64,000 bases of DNA from CAWFLT01 sp963816795 (GCA_963816795.1 CAWFLT010000016.1:124001-188000); one strand, 5' to 3'; shown: positions 19,325 through 30,299, counted from the stretch's first letter. A program made the numbers and translations. The notes: generated by a model not told the origin, from the letters alone.

Positions 19325-20404
19325 ATGGCAGAATCAGCCCGCCGGCTTCCGCTGATGATTAAGAAACCGACGATCACGACCGTGGCCGCCGAGGCGGGCG
19401 TCGCGGTGAGCACCGTTTCCCGCTACCTCAACGGCCACTACGTCAGCTCGCCGGTCCGGGCCCGGCTCTCGAAGATTATCGAGACGCTCGGCTATTCCCG
19501 GTCGTCGACCGCGCGCAACCTCAGCCTGGGCCGGAAGGGGTGCATCGGCGTCGCCGTCGACTCGAGCCAGGATCCCTGGTTCGTGCAGCTGCTGACCGGC
19601 ATCGAGGAAGAGCTCGCGATTCGCGACCTGAGCCTGATGCTCTCGAGCCTCGAGCTGCGCGGCGAGTACGACCCGCGCGTCGTGCTCGAATGGATCCGCG
19701 GCCACCGCGTTGATGGACTCATCATCGCGAAGAGCCAGCGGCGCGAGCGGTCGCTGCTGCGTGCCGCGGTCGACGCGCAACTACCGACCGTCGCGGTCGT
19801 CCCCGACGAAACGGTCGACCATGTGCAGCTCGTGCGCTGCAACAACGTCTCGGCCGGCGCGCTGGCGGCGAATCATCTTGCGGACCTTGGGCATACGCGC
19901 ATCGCCTTCGCCGGTGGACCGCTGCACTCGCTCGACTCGAAGCACCGGCTGCGTGGGCTGCGCGAAGCACTCGCCGCCCGCGGCATCCGCCTCGATCCGA
20001 AGGCCGTGTTCGCGTGCGACAGTTGGGAGGTCGAGGCCGGCAGTTCCTTCGCGCAGGCGTTTCTCGACGCGCCGCTCGAAGTCACCGCCGTGGTCCTCGC
20101 CAACGACGCGCTGGCGTTCGGGTTCATGCGGGTCGCTCAGCAGCGAGGCATGCGCATGCCGCACGACCTGTCGATCATCGGATTCGACGGCTTGCCGCAA
20201 GGCGCGCTGTTCTATCCCGCGCTGACCACGATCTCGCAGCCGATGCGCGAGATGGGCCGCGTCGCCTGCCGCCGGCTCTTCGAAGCCATTGAGGATCCGG
20301 GGCGGATCGAGAAGATCGAGTTTCAGATGGAGCTCGTCGTGCGCGAGAGCACCGGGCCGGTGGGGCCGCTCAAGCACGTCGAACGGCGACTGAGACCGGT
20401 GTAG
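19325..20404 (+). CDS. LacI family transcriptional regulator
   Basis: 359 residues from ATG 19325; ATG 19355 (MIKKPTITTVAAEAG) is an equally good start. Helix-turn-helix TVAAEAGVAVSTVSRYLNG at the N-terminus, then the periplasmic-binding-protein-like sensor domain: IGVAVDSSQDPWFVQLL, VDGLIIAKSQ, ANHLADLGHTRIAFAGG, AVVLANDALAFGFM and DLSIIGFDGLP. Divergent from the sugar operon. LacI-type sites matching TGGAANCGNTTCC occur at 25184 and 33427, though which regulator binds them is inference. The stop overlaps the -10-like TAGGAT of the next gene. Confidence 0.9.
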   Translation: MAESARRLPLMIKKPTITTVAAEAGVAVSTVSRYLNGHYVSSPVRARLSKIIETLGYSRSSTARNLSLGRKGCIGVAVDSSQDPWFVQLLTGIEEELAIRDLSLMLSSLELRGEYDPRVVLEWIRGHRVDGLIIAKSQRRERSLLRAAVDAQLPTVAVVPDETVDHVQLVRCNNVSAGALAANHLADLGHTRIAFAGGPLHSLDSKHRLRGLREALAARGIRLDPKAVFACDSWEVEAGSSFAQAFLDAPLEVTAVVLANDALAFGFMRVAQQRGMRMPHDLSIIGFDGLPQGALFYPALTTISQPMREMGRVACRRLFEAIEDPGRIEKIEFQMELVVRESTGPVGPLKHVERRLRPV

Positions 20405-20413
20405 GATTCCGCC

Positions 20414-22902
20414 ATGCCGAAGCGGACGCGGGGCCGTGTCCCAGCGGACGCCGCCGAGGTCACCGCACACGGGCCGGACCGGTCGATCCTCTTTCTCCTA
20501 TTTCTTTTTGTCGTCAGCGGCGCCGCCGCCCTCATCTATGAGGTCGTCTGGTTCCAGATGCTGCCGCTGGTCATCGGGTCGTCGTTCGTGTCGCTCGGGA
20601 CCGTGCTGGCGGCGTTCATGGGCGGCATGGGGCTCGGCAGCCTGATCGCGCCGCGGCTGCTCGGCTCGCGCCATCCGCTGCGCGTGTACGCCGCACTCGA
20701 ACTGGGCATCGGCGCCTGCGGACTCGTGGTGCTCTGGGGCCTTCCGCTGCTCAGCGCGGTCTACACCGGCATCGGCGGTGGATCGATCGTGATTCGCGCG
20801 GTCGTCGCCGGCATCTGTCTCGTCCCGCCGGCGGCGCTCATGGGCGCGACGCTGCCGGTGGTGGCCGTTGGGGTCAGACCGGGGTCAGACCGGGGTCAGA
20901 CCCCGAGGTCTGACCCCGGTCTGACCCCAACGGCAGTCGGTCTCCTCTACGCCGCGAACCTGACCGGCGCGGTGGTCGGGAGTCTGCTCGCCGGCTTCTA
21001 TCTCTTGCGCGTGCTACGACGTCGCGATCGCCACCGCCGTCGCACTGGCGCTGAATCTCATCGCCGCCGGAGTTGCCTGGCGGCTCGGCGGCGCGACACC
21101 CCGACCCGCGCCGGTGCCGCGATCCGCGCCGTCCACCCGCTCCCGGCCCGCGGGATCGGCGACGGTGCTGGTCGCGCTCGCGATCTCCGGGTTCACCGCT
21201 CTGGCATCGGAGGCGATCTGGACGCGCCAGCTGGGGCTGGTGTTCGGCGCGACCGTGTATGCGTTTTCGTTGATCCTGGCCGTGTTCCTCGCCGGCCTCG
21301 GCATCGGCAGCAGCGTCGGCACGGCCCTGGTTCGGGTCTTGCCGCAGCCGCGTCTGGCGCTCGGCTGGTGCCAGCTGCTCCTGGCCGGAGCAGTCATCTG
21401 GGCCGCGCATCTCCTTTCCGGATCGATCCCGTACTGGCCCGTTGAAGAGTCGCGCGCGAGCGGGGCGCTGCTCGTCGCGCAGGCAGACGTGTTCCGCTGT
21501 GCCCTGGTGGTGCTGCCTGGCGCGATGTTGTGGGGCGCGAGTTTTCCGCTGGCCGTCTCTGCAGCGGCGGGACCGGACCATGCCGATGCGGTGCTCGTCG
21601 GCCGGCTCTACGCGGCGAACACGTTTGGCGCCGTCGCCGGAGCCGTGACGGCAAATCTGATGATCAGCGCGTTTGGCAGCCATGTCGCAGAACGCGCGCT
21701 AGTGGTCCTGCTCGTGGGTTCCGCACTGGCACTGCTCGTACTCGTGCCTGCGAACGCCTCGCGTGCTCCGCGCCGCCTGGGCCGCATCGTCGTGGCCGGT
21801 GCCGCGGCGATTGCCGCGCTGTCACTCGTGCCCGCCGATTTCGTCGGTCCCGGGCGAGCTCATCGCGTACGGCCGCTATTCGGCTTCATGGATGGGTGTC
21901 ACGCGCATCGTGTACGCGGGGGAAGGCACGAACGCATCGATCGCCGTGTCGCGCGCCTCTGACGGCGCCGTGACGTACCACAGCGCCGGCAAAGTCCAGG
22001 CGTCAAGCCTGCCGGAAGACATGCGGCTTCAGCGCATGCTCGGCCATTTTTCCCACCTGCTGCCGGCGGAGGCGAAGGACGTCCTGGTGATCGGGTTTGG
22101 CGCGGGCGTGACGGCGGGCGCCCTGGCGATTTCGCCCCGTGTCGAGCGGATGATCGTCGCCGAGATCGAGCCGCTCGTGCCGCGGTTCGTCGCGCCCTTC
22201 TTCGCCGACTACAACGAACGGGTGACCGAGAGTCCCAAGACGCGGATCGAATTCGACGACGCGCGGCATTTCCTGATGACGACGGATCGGACGTTCGACG
22301 TGATCACGTCCGACATGGTGGATCCGTGGGTGAAGGGCACGGCCGCCCTCTTCACGCGGGAGTTCTTCGAGGGCGCGAAGCGCCGACTCAAGCCTGGCGG
22401 CATCGTCACGCTGTTCGTTCAGCTCTACCAGAGCAACGTCGAGGCGGTGAAGAGCGAACTGGCGACGTTCATCGACGTCTTTCCTCAGACCGTCGTGTGG
22501 GGGAACACGAACAACGGCGAGGGATACGACCTGGTCGTGACCGGACAAATCGATCCCCTTCGCATCGACGTCGATGCCTTGCAGAGCCGGCTGAACAGTC
22601 CGTCGCACGCGCCCGTGCTGCGATCGCTCAGGGAGATCGGCATCAGCTCGGTCGTGGATCTGCTGTCCACGTTTGCCGGATCGGCGGCGGATCTCAGCCC
22701 GTGGCTCAAAGACGCCGGCATCAACCGGGACCGGAATCTACGGCTGCAGTATCTCGCCGGGCTCGGGATGCACGAGCGCGCGGCAGCGGCGATCTACGCG
22801 GAGATGCTCCGCTACGCGACGTTTCCAGCCGCGCTGTTCGTGGGCACTCCAGAATCGGTCCAGGCCGTGCGCGACGGCATCGATCGGGTGAGGCGCCGAT
22901 GA
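20414..22902 (+). CDS. membrane-anchored spermidine synthase-like protein, frameshifted
   Basis: Reconstructed ~825 residues across shifts near 21012 and 21858. The N-terminal half is a polytopic membrane domain (FLLFLFVVSGAAALIYEVVWFQ onward, with a second repeat ISGFTALASEAIWTRQLGL). The C-terminal half is a SpeE-type SAM-dependent domain: DVLVIGFGAGVTAGALA, VEIEP-like VAEIEPLVPRF, FDDARHFL and FDVITSDMVDPW. This architecture is common in environmental bacteria; true polyamine synthesis is unproven. A 71-bp palindrome at 20864-20934 is translated in frame between PVVAVG and TAVGLLYAANLTG. The ATG lies six bases after TAGGAT, so a leaderless start is possible. Confidence 0.78.
20864..20934. 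repeat. GGGGTCAGACC palindromic repeat inside a coding region
   Basis: Three direct GGGGTCAGACC units followed by inverted GGTCTGACCCC units, bounded by GCCGTTG/CAACGGC. The whole folds on itself. It is read in frame as GVRPGSDRGQTPRSDPGLTP. A relative lies at 25033-25100. Confidence 0.85.
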
Positions 22903-25032
22903 GGCGAACGGTCGTCACGTTCAGCCTCGCCACCGTCGTCGCGTGCGGCGGCGGGGATCGCCCGGCACGCACGTCGGCGATTGCGCCACCGACGCGGGTC
23001 TCGCCGGTGACGGAAACGCTCCACGGCGCCGCCGTCACGGACAACTACCGCTGGCTCGAGGGCGCGGAGTCAACGGGCAACAGTCAGACGCCGGTCTCGC
23101 CCGAGATCGCGGCCTGGACCGACGCGCAGAACAGCTACACGCGCGCGGTGCTCGACAACCTGCCGGGCCGGCGGGAAATCGAGGACCGCGTCCGATCGAC
23201 CCTGGCGATCGGCTCGGTCACGGCGCCCGTCGTGCGCGGCAATCGGTACTTCCTGGCGAGACGCACCAGCGCGCAGTCGCAGTTGGTCATCTCCTGGCGC
23301 GAGGGATCGCTCGGCGCGGATCGTGTGATCGTCGATCCGGCCGCCCTCGATCCTGCCGGACAAACAGCTGTCACGTGGTTTTCGCCGTCAGAGGACGGCA
23401 AACTGCTCGCGCTCGGCACGATCACCGCGGGCGCCGACGGCACGACGTTCCGCCTCATGGACGTCGACACCGGCAAGCTGACCGGCCTCGAGATCCCCAA
23501 CACGCCTCAGGGTGTGCAGTGGCTGCCTGACGGGTCGGGTTTCGTCTATCAGCAACTCAAGGATGCGAGGGATCCGGCGTCGCAGCAGTCCCGCTTTCAT
23601 CGCCTGGGCACTCCGCCGGCATCCGATCCCGTCCTCGCGCGGGCGCCGTTCATCCGGCTCTCGCGCGACGGCCGATGGATCGTGCTCGGCTACCCAACGG
23701 GGCCGGCGTCGAACGACCTCTGGCTGGCCAGCTTCGCCTCGGCGCGCAAGGGCGGAGCGGTGTCGCTCAGCCCCAAGGCGGTCTCGGTCGGCCAGCAGGG
23801 CCGCATCGCCGGCGGCGTGGTTGACGACACGCTGTTCCTGCACACGACGCAAGGGGCGCCCAACGGGCGCGTCGTCGCGGTGAGCACGGCGGATCCAGGC
23901 CCGGCGAAGTGGCGGGATATCGTCCCGGAACGACGCGACGCCGTCGTCGAGAACGTCGCGTTCACGCGAGGGCTCGTCGCCGTCACGTACCGGGTGAGTG
24001 CCTCGAACGTCATCGAGGTCTTCGACACGACGGGCGCATCGCGCGGCGCGGTGCGGCTGCCGGGCATTGGCCTGGCGAGTCTGACGGTCGCCGAGGATCG
24101 CACCGAAGCGTACGTGTCGTTCACCAGCTTCAACTATCCGCCGACGGTGTTCAGGATCGACCTCGGCCAACCGAGCGCATCGCCGACTCGATGGGCCAGC
24201 CCGGACGTCGCCGTCGATCCAGCGTCGGTCGAGGTCGAGCGCGTGTCGTACGCGTCGAAGGACGGCACGCAGATCACGATGTTCGTCGTCCGCAAGGCCG
24301 GGTTCGTCCCGGCCGGCGATGCGCCGGCCGTGATCGTGGCGCACGGTGCGCTCGGGACCAGCATGGCCCCGGCGTTCACTGCGTCGTTCTTCCCCTGGTT
24401 CGACGCCGGCGGCGTGCTCGCGGTCCCGCATCTACGCGGCGGCGGCGAGTACGGCGACGCGTGGCATCGCGCCGCGATGCGCGAAAAGAAACCGACGGCG
24501 GTCGACGACCTGCTGGCCGCGGCCGACTGGCTGATCGCGAATCGCTACACGAGGGCCGATCGGCTCGCGCTGACCGGCGGCGCGCACGGCGGACTGACGG
24601 CCGCCATCGCGATGATTCAGCAGCCCGATCGCTTTCGCGCGGTGGTGCTGACCTCGCCGCTTGCGGACATGCTGCGCTTCCACCGATTCGGGTTCGGTCC
24701 GTACTGGGTGCCCGAGTACGGATCGGCCGATGATCCGGCTCAGGCCGCCTGGCTTCGCGCCTACTCGCCGTATCAGCGGGTCGTGGCCGGAACGAAGTAT
24801 CCCGCAGTGTTCATCACGGCGCCAGGAGGGCGGTGGGCCCGTGCATGCGATGCACGCGCGCAAGCTGGCCGCCGCGCTGCAGGCGGCGAGCGGGTCGGAC
24901 CGGGCCGAGCGGCCCGTGCTGATCCGGGTCGATCGTGCCGGGGCCAGCGGACCGGACGACGCCGCGGCCCTGCTCCTGAGGGATCTCGTCGATCAACGCG
25001 CGTTTCTCGCCTGGCAGCTGGGGGTGAAATGA
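22899..25032 (+). CDS. prolyl oligopeptidase family (S9A) protein lacking the catalytic triad
   Basis: ~710 residues; ATGA overlap with the preceding gene. A lipoprotein-like N-terminus (TVVACGGG), then the S9A start TETLHGAAVTDNYRWLEG, a seven-bladed propeller, and an alpha/beta-hydrolase domain (AVIVAHGALGTSM, HLRGGGEYGDAWHRA). The nucleophile elbow, normally GGSNGG, reads GGAHGG (Ser to Ala, ~24580-24600). After one shift near 24830 the Asp loop reads GGGPVHAMHARKL instead of DDRV-P-HARK. The His loop (AGHG in the family) reads AGASG. All three catalytic residues are therefore replaced, predicting a non-hydrolytic binder. Confidence 0.82.
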
Positions 25033-25100
25033 CGTTGGGGTCAGATCGACCGGGGTCAGACCCAGAAGGAGTCTGACCCGGCTGACCCCGAGGTCATTTC
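25033..25100. repeat. GGGGTCAGAC palindromic repeat, possible terminator
   Basis: GAAATGAC/GTCATTTC outer arms enclose GGGGTCAG and CTGACCC units related to the element at 20864. The stop codon of the S9 gene lies in the left arm, so it could terminate that transcript. Confidence 0.7.
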
Positions 25101-25150
25101 GCAGGGCGGAACCGGCCATGTCGCACTGCGCGACGGCTTCCCAGAGTGTA

Positions 25151-25179
25151 TTGACTTGCCCAAGGGGCTCGGCTATAAC
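25151..25179 (+). promoter_or_regulatory. strong sigma70 promoter of the TonB receptor gene
   Basis: TTGACT (25151-25156), exact 17-bp spacer, TATAAC (25174-25179). Best housekeeping promoter match in the window, 65 bp before the receptor ATG. Confidence 0.75.
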
Positions 25180-25183
25180 CCCA

Positions 25184-25197
25184 TGGAATCGGTTCCA
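25184..25197. promoter_or_regulatory. LacI-family operator
   Basis: TGGAATCGGTTCCA matches the TGGAANCGNTTCCA layout with the central CG typical of LacI-family sites. It begins five bases after the -10 box and covers the expected transcription start, an ideal repression position. Confidence 0.65.
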
Positions 25198-25243
25198 CAT
25201 CCCGCGTATGGCTCGATAAGGCACGAGTGAGGGGGTTCTTTCC

Positions 25244-28200
25244 ATGTTCGTGAGAGCAAGGGTTCGACTACTCGCGGCGGCGCTCGCAGCGCTCGTCGCG
25301 ATCGCCGCACCGGCGTCGGCTCAGCTCATTACCGGCACGGTCGGCGGCACGATCAAGGACGCGCAAGGTGGCGTCATTCCAGGCGCCACCGTTGTGCTCG
25401 TCAGTCAGACGCGCGGGACCAAGATGGCCCCCGTCGTCACGAATACCCAGGGCGACTTCGTCGTCCCCAATCTCACCGCCGACACCTACACCATTCAGGT
25501 GACGATGACCGGCTTCAAGACGCTGAACCACGCCGGCATCGTCGGTCAGCGGCGGCGACCGCGTGAACGTGCCGCCGCTGACGCTCGAAGTCGGCGGCGC
25601 GGCCGAGACCGTCGAACGTCACGGCCGAAGTCGCCGCAGATTCAGTCCACGACCGGTGAGCGCTCGTTCACCGCGTTGACGACCCAGGTCGAGAACCTGC
25701 CGCTCGCGGGCCGCAGCTTCACCGCGCTCACGGCGTTCACGCCCGGCGTGCAGCGGCACGAACCGGCTCGGCGGCGGCGGCGCGAACAACGTCATGATGG
25801 ACGGCGTCGCGACGATGGACACCGGCAACAACGCGGCGTTGCTCCAGCTGAACATCGAAGCGATCGCGGAAGTGAAGGTCCTGACGTCGGACTACCAGGC
25901 CGAGTACGGCCGCGCGAGCGGCCTGCAGATCACCGCCGTGACCAAGAGCGGCACGAACCAGTTCCGCGGATCGGTCTACGAAGTGCGCCGCGATTCCGAC
26001 TGGAACTCCAACAGCTGGGCGAACAAGCAGAACAACCAGGCGAAGACCGTCTCCAAGCAGGACGACTTCGGGCTACTCGATCGGCGGCCCGGTCGGCAAG
26101 CCCGGCGGCGGCAACAAGCTGTTCTTCTTCTTCAGCCAGGAATGGCGGCCGCGCAAGGCCGGCGGCCAGGTGCGACGAGTTCCGCTTCCCGACGCGCGCT
26201 GAACGCGCCGGCGATTTCTCGCGACGCTCGACAACAACGGCACCCTCTTCCCGTACATCCGCGACGCGTCAACGGGCCTGCCTGCGCGGCGACCGACACG
26301 CCGCGGCTGCTTGCCAGGACGGCGGCGTGGTCGGCAAGATTCCCGCCAGACAGGCTCTACCAGATCGGCCTCAACATCCTGAAGCAGTACCCGATGCCGA
26401 ACCTGCCGCGATCAGCGCCGGCATCAACTACAACTACGAGAGATCGTCGCCGGTCGTCAGCTACCTGAACAACCAGCCGGTCATCCGTCTCGACTACCAG
26501 CCGCTCCAGTCGCTGCGGACGACGTTCAAGTACTCCGGCGAGCGCCAGCGCCGGCAGACGTTCCCCGGCACGCTCGCCGGGCTTCAACGACACGCAGACG
26601 CACGATCCGGTCGTGACGACGATGGCGCTGACGGTCAACTACAGCCTGAACGCGACGACGTTCATCGAGGCCAACTACGGCTACGCCCGGAACGCCGTGG
26701 CCGGCTGCGTCGACATCTTCACGCAACTGCACGGCGTCGATCACGATGAGCCCGGCCGTCGGACAAGCGCACCATCGGGACTCGGCGACCTGCCGATGCT
26801 CTTCCCGGACGGCGTCAACATGGATCCGCGGTACTACGAGTACGAGCAGCTCACGAAGATGAACACGCCGATGTTCCAGAACGGCACGATCCTGCTGCCG
26901 CCGACGTTCAACTTGGGGCAATCGCGTCGCCAACGCGCCGCCGAACCTGCCGTATCCGGCGCTGGCTCAACTACAACCTGACGCAGGACATCTCGGTCAG
27001 CATGACGAAGGTCGCCGGGCGGCACACGCTGAAGGTCGGCTTCTACAACAACCACAGCCACAAGGCGCAGAACCGCGGCGGCGGCGGACCCGGCTCGATG
27101 AACTTCGCGAACAACACCAACAACCCGCTCGACTCGCAGTTCGGGTTCGCGAACGCGGCGCTCGGCATCTTCAACTCCTACCAGCAGCTGTCGCGGTTCA
27201 TGGAAGGCCGGTACGTGTCGAACAACACCGAGGCCTACATCCAGGACAACTGGAAGGTGAACGAGCAAGCTCACGCTCGACGTCGGCATGCGCTTCGTCC
27301 GCCAGCAGCCGCAGTACGACTCGCTCGGACAAGGGTCGAACTTCCTGCCTGACGAATGGGCCGCCGGCGCAGGCGCCGCTGCTCTATCGCCGCGGGTGCG
27401 CCAACGGCGTCGTATCCGTGCAGCGGGCACGAACCGGCAGGCGATGAATCCGGTGACCGGCCAGTTCCTGGGACCGAACTCGACGCTCGCGATCGGTCAG
27501 CTGGTGCCGAACACCGGGAGACGCGACCAACGGGATCTTCGTCGGCGGCGAGGGCATCGTGAAGACCGGCCTACAAGTGGCCGTTGATCGCGCCGGCGCC
27601 GCGCCTCGGGTTCGCGTACGACATCAGCGGCACGCAGACGCTTCGTCTTCCGCGGCGGCGCCGGCATGTTCTTCGACCGGCCGGACGGCAATTCGATCTA
27701 CGGGCTGGTCGCCAATCCGCCGAACGCCTCGAGCGTCACGCGTCAACTTCGGTCAGCTCCAGACGCTCGGCCAGACCGGCCTCCGCGTCCAGGGCCCGCC
27801 GGCGCTGTCGACCTACGAGTACGAGCCGAACCTGCCGACGTCGTGGCAGTGGAACGGCGGCGTGCAGATGACGCTGCCGTGGTCGTCGGCGCTCGACGTC
27901 GAGTACGTCGGCCAGCACGCGACGTATCAGGGCAGAACGTCGACATCAACCAGGTCGACATGGGCGCCGCGTTCCTGCCGCAGAACCAGGATCCGACGCT
28001 GGCGCGCGACCACGAACGGGTCGTCGCGCGCTCCCGACCGACCTGTTGCGCGCGCTTCAAGGGCTACGGGTCGATCACCCAGTTCACGCAGCGCGGCTCG
28101 AACATGTACCACTCGATTCAGTCGTCGTTCAATCGCCGGTTCCGCAACGGCCTTTCGTTCGGCCTGAACTACACGCTCGGGCTTGAAGTTCGACGGCAAC

Positions 28201-28932
28201 TCCAACGCGCGGCTCGAGCACGACGCGAACGGCAACCTGCAGCTACCGCGCCGATCAGGCTGACGCCGACGAGCTGCTCGCGCAGCAGAACCTGCAGCGC
28301 CACACGTTCAAGGGCAATTTCGTGTGGGATCTTCCCGACCTGCGAGGCCGACGGCGCGGCGCTCCGTGCCGTCGGGCTGATCGTCAACGACTGGCAGCTG
28401 TCCGGCGTGTTCACCGGCGGGTCCGGCGGCCGCTACACGGTCGGCTACGGCTACCAGACCGGCGGCGGCAACGTGAACATCACCGGGTCGCCCAACTACG
28501 GCGGCCGCGTGGTGATCACTGGCGACCCGGGATCGGGCTGCTCGTCGAACCAGTACCAGCAGTTCAACACCTCGGTGTTCCCGGGCCCGCCGGTCGGCAG
28601 CGTCGGGCTCGAATCCGGCCAGAACTACCTGATCGGCTGCGCCGATCACCGTTGGGACTTCGCCATTGCCCGCAACATCAGGCTCGGCGCCAGCCGCAAC
28701 ATCCAGATTCGCGTCGATCTGTTCAACGCGTTCGACGAAGTGATCTTCACCGGACCGCAACACGACGATGAACCTGACCAGCCCGACGAACCAGACGATC
28801 ACCAATCCGCAGTACAACCCGGATGGAACACTCGTCGCGACGCGGTTGACGCCCAACAACGCCGGCTTCGGTGCCGTCAACGGCGCCGCCAACCCGCGGT
28901 CGGTGCAGTTCCAGGTCAGGTTCGCGTTCTAA
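25244..28932 (+). CDS. TonB-dependent receptor with carboxypeptidase-like N-terminal domain, heavily frameshifted
   Basis: Start at ATG 25244, signal peptide RLLAAALAALVAIAAPASAQ. Residues ~28-105 form a carboxypeptidase-regulatory-like beta-sandwich (GTVGGTIKDAQGGVIPGATV, NTQGDFVVPNLTADTYTIQV). A plug domain follows (MMDGVATMDTGNNAA, QITAVTKSGTNQFRGS), then a large outer-membrane barrel ending VQFQVRFAF with the usual terminal Phe. At least a dozen single-base shifts are spread from 25550 to 28780, yet every frame piece remains conserved in style, so errors are likelier than decay. Expected ~1210 residues. Imports large substrates, probably saccharides given the neighbours; controlled by the promoter and operator above. 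Confidence 0.85.
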
Positions 28933-28942
28933 AAAGACGAGA

Positions 28943-29055
28943 ACACGGAGAAGAGCTCACGAGAGCGAGGCACGGAGAAGAACAAAGCGGACACCCCGCG
29001 CCGGCTTGTTGGCGCGGGCCCGAGGCGCGGGGGTGGGGCCCCGCGCCAGTAATGT
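28943..29055. repeat. ACGGAGAAGAGC and GGGGCCCCACCCC repeat cluster
   Basis: ACACGGAGAAGAGC and GGCACGGAGAAGA (28943-28980), then a long palindromic copy of the GCGCGGGGGTGGGGCCCCGC family (28985-29049). Both families recur at 30.3, 33.4-33.9, 34.9, 38.8, 40.5 and 42.4 kb. Confidence 0.75.
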
Positions 29056-29059
29056 TAAA

Positions 29060-29100
29060 GGGCACGGAGAAGCGCGATCTTCTCCGTGCCCTCGCTTTTT
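29060..29100 (+). terminator. rho-independent terminator of the TonB receptor
   Basis: Perfect 13-bp stem GGGCACGGAGAAG/CTTCTCCGTGCCC around CGCGAT, followed by TCGCTTTTT. The stem itself is an ACGGAGAAG repeat, showing that this family can serve as terminators. Confidence 0.75.
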
Positions 29101-29153
29101 CTCCGTGGTCTCGCCCTTCCTCGTGATTTACTTTTCCAGGAGGAAGGGCTTGA

Positions 29154-30281
29154 ATGGCTGACAAGAAGTTCGTGTCGCGATTATCGGCCTCGGGTTCGGG
29201 GCGGAGTTCATTCCGATTTACCAGCAGCACCCGGACGCCGAGATGTACGCGATCTGCCGGCGCGACAAGAAGGGCCTCGAAGCGGCGGGCGACCAGTTCG
29301 GCATCGCCGTCCGGTACTCGGACTACGACGAGCTGCTGAAGGATCCCGAACATCGATGCCGTCCACATCAATTCGCCGATTGCGGATCACGCGCCGCAGG
29401 CGATTGCCGCGCTCAAGGCGGGCAAGCACGTCGCCAGCACGGTCCCGGCGGCCACGACCATCGATGAATGCCGGCAGATTGTCGAGGCGCAGCGCAAGAG
29501 CGGCAAGGTCTACATGATGATGGAGACCGTCGTCTACAGCCGCGAGTACCTGTTCGTCAAAGAGCTGTACGACAAGGGCGAGCTCGGCCGGATCCAGTTC
29601 CTCCGCGGCAGCCACCAGCAGGACATGGACGGCTGGCCGGGCTACTGGGAAGGCTTCCCGCCGATGCACTACGCGACGCACTGCGTCAGCCCGTGCCTCG
29701 CGCTCCTCGGCAAGCACGCGGAATCAGTCGTCTGTCACGGATCGGGGCGGATCGACGACGCGCTGATTCCCAAGTACGGCAGCCCGTTCGCGATCGAGAC
29801 GGCGACCTTCAAGCTCAGAGACTCGGACGTCTGCGCCGAAGTCACGCGCAGCCTCTTCAACACCGCGCGCCAGTACCGCGAGAGCTTCGACGCGACCGGA
29901 TCGAAGAAATCGTTCGAATGGCAGCAGGTCGAAGGCGAAGAGCCGGTCATCCACACCAAGAGCACGGCCGCGCGGCCGCTGACCGAAGCGCAGATTCCTG
30001 AGCGCGTGAAGGTGCCGGACTACGCCCGGTTACTGCCCGAGCCCATTCGGCGCTTCACGCAGCCGGCCGAGATCCACGACGCCGACCACCTCTCGTTCCT
30101 CCAGGGCGGCGGCCACGGCGGCTCCCATCCTCACCTGGCGCACAACTTCCTGATGGCGTGCCTCGGCAAGCAGCCCGCGATGCCGGACGCCGAGACATCA
30201 GTCAACTGGACGATGGTCGGGATCTGTGCGCATGAGTCCGCGCTCAAGGGTGGAACAAAGATCGAGATCCCGCGATTCTGA
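29154..30281 (+). CDS. Gfo/Idh/MocA-like oxidoreductase lacking the EKP lysine, frameshifted
   Basis: Start ATG 29154 behind AGGAGGAAGGG. A lost base near 29167 and an extra one near 29350 disrupt the Rossmann half; across them it reads VAIIGLGFGAEFIPIYQQHP and VHINSPIADHAPQAIAAL. The usual GKHVxxEKP becomes GKHVASTVPAATT, so the catalytic lysine is absent. The C-terminal domain has PPMHYATHCVSPCLALLGK, LQGGGHGGSHPHLAHNFLM and SVNWTMVGICAHESA. About 375 residues. It may bind and oxidise a sugar by a variant mechanism. It sits between the TonB receptor and the convergent propeller/cytochrome gene. Confidence 0.78.
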
Positions 30282-30299
30282 CAGGCGCTTTCGCGGGAT

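Noticed and set aside
25244..28932. TonB receptor as a decayed pseudogene
   Set aside because: All frame pieces keep family-like sequence with a strong promoter, intact signal peptide and correct C-terminus; similar shifts hit essential genes in this window.
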